The notes below the pieces were generated by a model. That model was given only the letters and a program-made list of their open reading frames with translations, had not been told where the DNA came from and did no database searches. Below, in pieces: positions 61,246 through 64,000 of a DNA stretch of 64,000 nucleotides. Both the position numbers and the translations under genes were made by a program. This stretch comes from Parietaria judaica (lineage: Eukaryota; Streptophyta; Magnoliopsida; Rosales; Urticaceae). Each line of letters begins with the position of its first letter. The first letter of the stretch is position 1. The stretch is from assembly GCA_954871525.1 (NCBI GenBank), contig OX940868.1, forward strand, positions 28,267,056-28,331,055, given 5' to 3'.

Positions 61246-64000
61246 TGTTGGAATATGAAGCCCGAGCCCAAACGGCATCATTAATGGAGCAAAACGACAT
61301 CTTATATGCATCCATTGCTCAGCTGCTTCCATAGCCGTTGGATGAGATGGAGGGTTGAGATCAAAAGTCCCAAAAGCTTCTTCTTCTTCTTCTTCTTCAT
61401 CAGTTTGACGCTCGACATCAGATGATCAGAGAAGAGAGAGAGTCTTGGTTCTCTGTGATAGAGGTTCTTCATGGGGTTTAGATTAGGGTTTCTCGTTTCT
61501 TTGTTCTTCCTCTTCTTTGTAGCTCTTCGCTCTAGTTTTCTCTCATGGTGGTTGTAATCTCTGGTTTGTGGTGGCCGGGTTGTGGTCTCACGGTTGTCTC
61601 CGATGAAGCTCGGGTTTGAGCGAAGTGTGAGATGTGTAAAGAGTGTTACGGTTGAGAGTGAAACTTTGATGAGAGAATGAGGGTGTAAATATCGACGATA
61701 CCTAGTGCATGGCTTCCGGGAAGATTCGCCGGAGCAAAGAGTGGACGTACGTCGGAGATCGCGTTTCGATCTCCGGCCGAACCACTCTCTAAAATGGTTG
61801 TCTTGTTCATTTCGTTTCCCGTTTTCATTTTCGTTTCAGTTTTGATTGACAATGATTCAACATTAATCACTTTGTATTTCATGCAAGAATCACCGAGAAT
61901 CGATCCGGAATCACAACAATTTCATGATTTTATTTTGGCTAATTTGTGAACCTGTATGATTTATATCATAATTGTGATATGTTTTAATCTCATGGATTGT
62001 TGAGTGCCAAGTTTATAGTTTTTCTATTTAATTTCTTTTCTAGAGGTTTGAAAATTAATTGTGGGTTTATAAGAAATAGCGAGCCTGATCAACTCGTTTA
62101 TGTCTTAGATTATCTATCTTTTCTGCCTCTGTATTGAATTGAAATTGTTTAAAGTTCTTTAACTCAGTTTATTCTATTAACTCGTGGTTACTATTTTTTT
62201 GAGAATTAAAACGGTTAAGTGATTCACATATATATGATAATTTTATGCTCTGGGCTGATTGATTAAATTTGTGTGAATAGTCTCTTGAAAAGATGAATTC
62301 CCTTTTTTGTGGCAATTTTTTGATTCTAGGATAATGATCATAGAATCTCCTATAATAGGATCCACGATATGATCAGGTTACAAATTATTTGTCATGGGTT
62401 ATTCTTTTTTTTTTTTCCTCTCATGTGCATGATAAAGCTTATAAAAAAAAAAAAAGGAAGTAAGGATGTACAGAGACTAGGAAATGTTATTTGTGATGTA
62501 ATTATGATAAGGAAAGATTTTTTTTTTTTATGTATGTGAAAAATGCATGTTTTAGATGTTTTGAATGTCTAAATCGGGTGTGAGCCATTGTTTGCAATCT
62601 CAGGGTAGAATGAACCAAATCTGTGTCGCCTATTTTATTTAGAGATAGGTGGAGGTAGTGCACCCGACTAGGTAGAGTCGGGTGGTTCATCCGTCCAGGT
62701 GGAGTCGGATGATTCACATGCCGAGGAAGGGGCGTGTGGTCGACATGTCAAGATAGAGGCATGTGGTGTTAGTGAACCCGTGAGAGATAGCATTAGTCAA
62801 GAGATTAGTGTTGAGCAGGTTCCGGTGTCTAACTAGAGAGAGTTAGACGACTACCTATTAGCTAGGGATAGGGATAGGCGAGAGACCTACTGATTCCCTT
62901 AGGCAGATTTGGTATTTATCGGCTTTGGTAGCCATTGATGAGGTTTAGAAATCGAACCTAGTTTCTGCCCTGAGGTATTGAGATCTATATAGATGAGCCG
63001 ATTAAGATGGCTCAACCCTAGGGGGTTGGTTTTAGATAGATGTTTTTTAGGGCTCTGATTGCATTTTTCCATGACTTGGTATGAATTATCTTTCCGGAAT
63101 TATAATGAATCTTGTTATGAAATGAATTTGTACGATTAAGTGATTATATGGTTTCTTGATAAATATGCATTTTTGTTTATGTATATGTATTCTACACTTG
63201 CTGTTTTTTTTTTCTATTTGAGACTAACCTGACAGGAGTTTGAGAAGTAACACTCAGAGCTCGGTTAAATGAGCAAAGGAAAAAAGGTGTGGAATTCTTC
63301 TCAGCAAAGGTCGGTTAGGTATGTTGAACTAAAAATTTATGAACCTTATGTGTCAAGGATTTCAATATAATTTTTTAGTTCTGGTATGGACATTCATGTA
63401 GTTACTCATTGACTAGATCTCGAGCTCTCTGTTTGATGAGTTTTGTTTTTTTTTAATATGTCCATGTTCAATGGTCAAATAGAAATATTGAGAAGCTTGT
63501 GTAGATGTGTATTTCCTTAAGTCTAGGTTGTTAGATTAAGGGAAAAAAAAAACCATATATGAGAATCGGGCGGGTAGAAAACATAAGGGGGTTAGGACTT
63601 GTGATGTCTTTTGCTATGGTCATTGTGGGTACCGGAGTTAGTTCTCGGTAGTGTCTTTAGGTGTTTGGTATAGGTTATTCCAAATGATAAAAGTTGACCG
63701 TAGATCCCGTCCTATATGTTTTCTTGATGTAGCTTAAACGTCATAGAACCATTGGTATGCGTTTATGGGAAAGAGGGGGGCTAGAGAAAGTGCTTTCCCA
63801 TATAGGTCGTCATGAGAAGAAAAGAAAAAGAAACCTAGAGAGTCCATGAAGCGAGCGTTCTCGTATGTACCTCGATTGAGGTGGAGTCCATGAGTCATGA
63901 ATATTATGTGAAAAGGGGGTTGCTAAGTCTTGTATACCGATATAGGTGGTGGTAGTGAGCCTGTGGGAGAGAACACCATGATCCGGGTGGATATGAGTGT
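61246..64000. other. Right-edge region: possible LTR or leader, then non-coding sequence
   Basis: At 61246 the sequence TGTTGGAATATGAAGCC resembles the start of a Copia LTR. It is followed by AACGACA, a (CTT)n run (about 61377-61398) and TTAGGGTTT, which also fit a plant promoter and leader. No matching second LTR or TGGTATCAGAGC primer site was found before the window ends. From about 62.6 kb the sequence is less AT-rich. Phrases such as GGTGG(A/T)GGTAGTG, GTGAACCCGTGAGAGA, GAGCCTGTGGGAGAGA and GGTGGAGTC recur, with no long frame. This looks like a non-coding interior of a transposon cut by the window edge. Confidence 0.4.

Overview
The window is nuclear DNA of a eudicot plant. It is AT-rich between genes, genes carry GT-AG introns and code for plant-type proteins, and the intergenic space is full of small plant transposons. 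The genus cannot be read from the sequence. All coordinates, splice sites and repeat comparisons were worked out by eye; no alignment was run.

Layout. 1-16.4 kb is gene-poor and transposon-rich. It holds a complete 4.3-kb LTR element that carries only a gag gene (5587-9882, target duplication AGAAA), a 713-bp non-autonomous hAT-type element, a tRNA-Arg(UCU) gene, and a 1.2-kb Mutator-like element with a GC-rich core. 16.5-17.5 kb is MED11 (Mediator subunit). 19.0-28.2 kb holds two related ankyrin/PGG-domain membrane-protein genes; the second has a one-base frameshift in its membrane domain. Between them lie a degenerate minisatellite, an 88-bp perfect duplication, and a ~350-bp tandem repeat split by a plastid ycf1 fragment (a NUPT). 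28.2-33.3 kb has no gene I can support.

33.3-48.8 kb holds four genes, all on the minus strand: an early nodulin-like (phytocyanin) protein, FTSHI2 (an inactive plastid FtsH-like AAA protein, 11 exons), a CASP-like four-helix membrane protein, and nucleoporin NUP35. The FTSHI2-CASPL-NUP35 order matches, from memory, Arabidopsis At3g16290-At3g16300-At3g16310. Between CASPL and NUP35 are a second Mutator-like copy with a 9-bp target duplication, a CpG-dense inverted-repeat element with 15 TCGCGA sites, a 266-bp hAT MITE and a TA-flanked MITE.

50.0-57.8 kb is a 13-exon WD40 plus inositol-polyphosphate 5-phosphatase gene (FRA3/5PTase12-14 type). A three-exon gene for a 110-aa protein of unknown function follows at 58.8-59.8 kb (minus). 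The right edge, 61.2-64 kb, is non-coding or truncated transposon sequence.

The genes are ordinary eudicot housekeeping and signalling genes and do not form one pathway. The most unusual content is in the transposons: the gag-only LTR element, the Mutator-like family with full-size and hairpin copies, and the TCGCGA-rich element. I see no clear sign of a wholly new multi-gene system.
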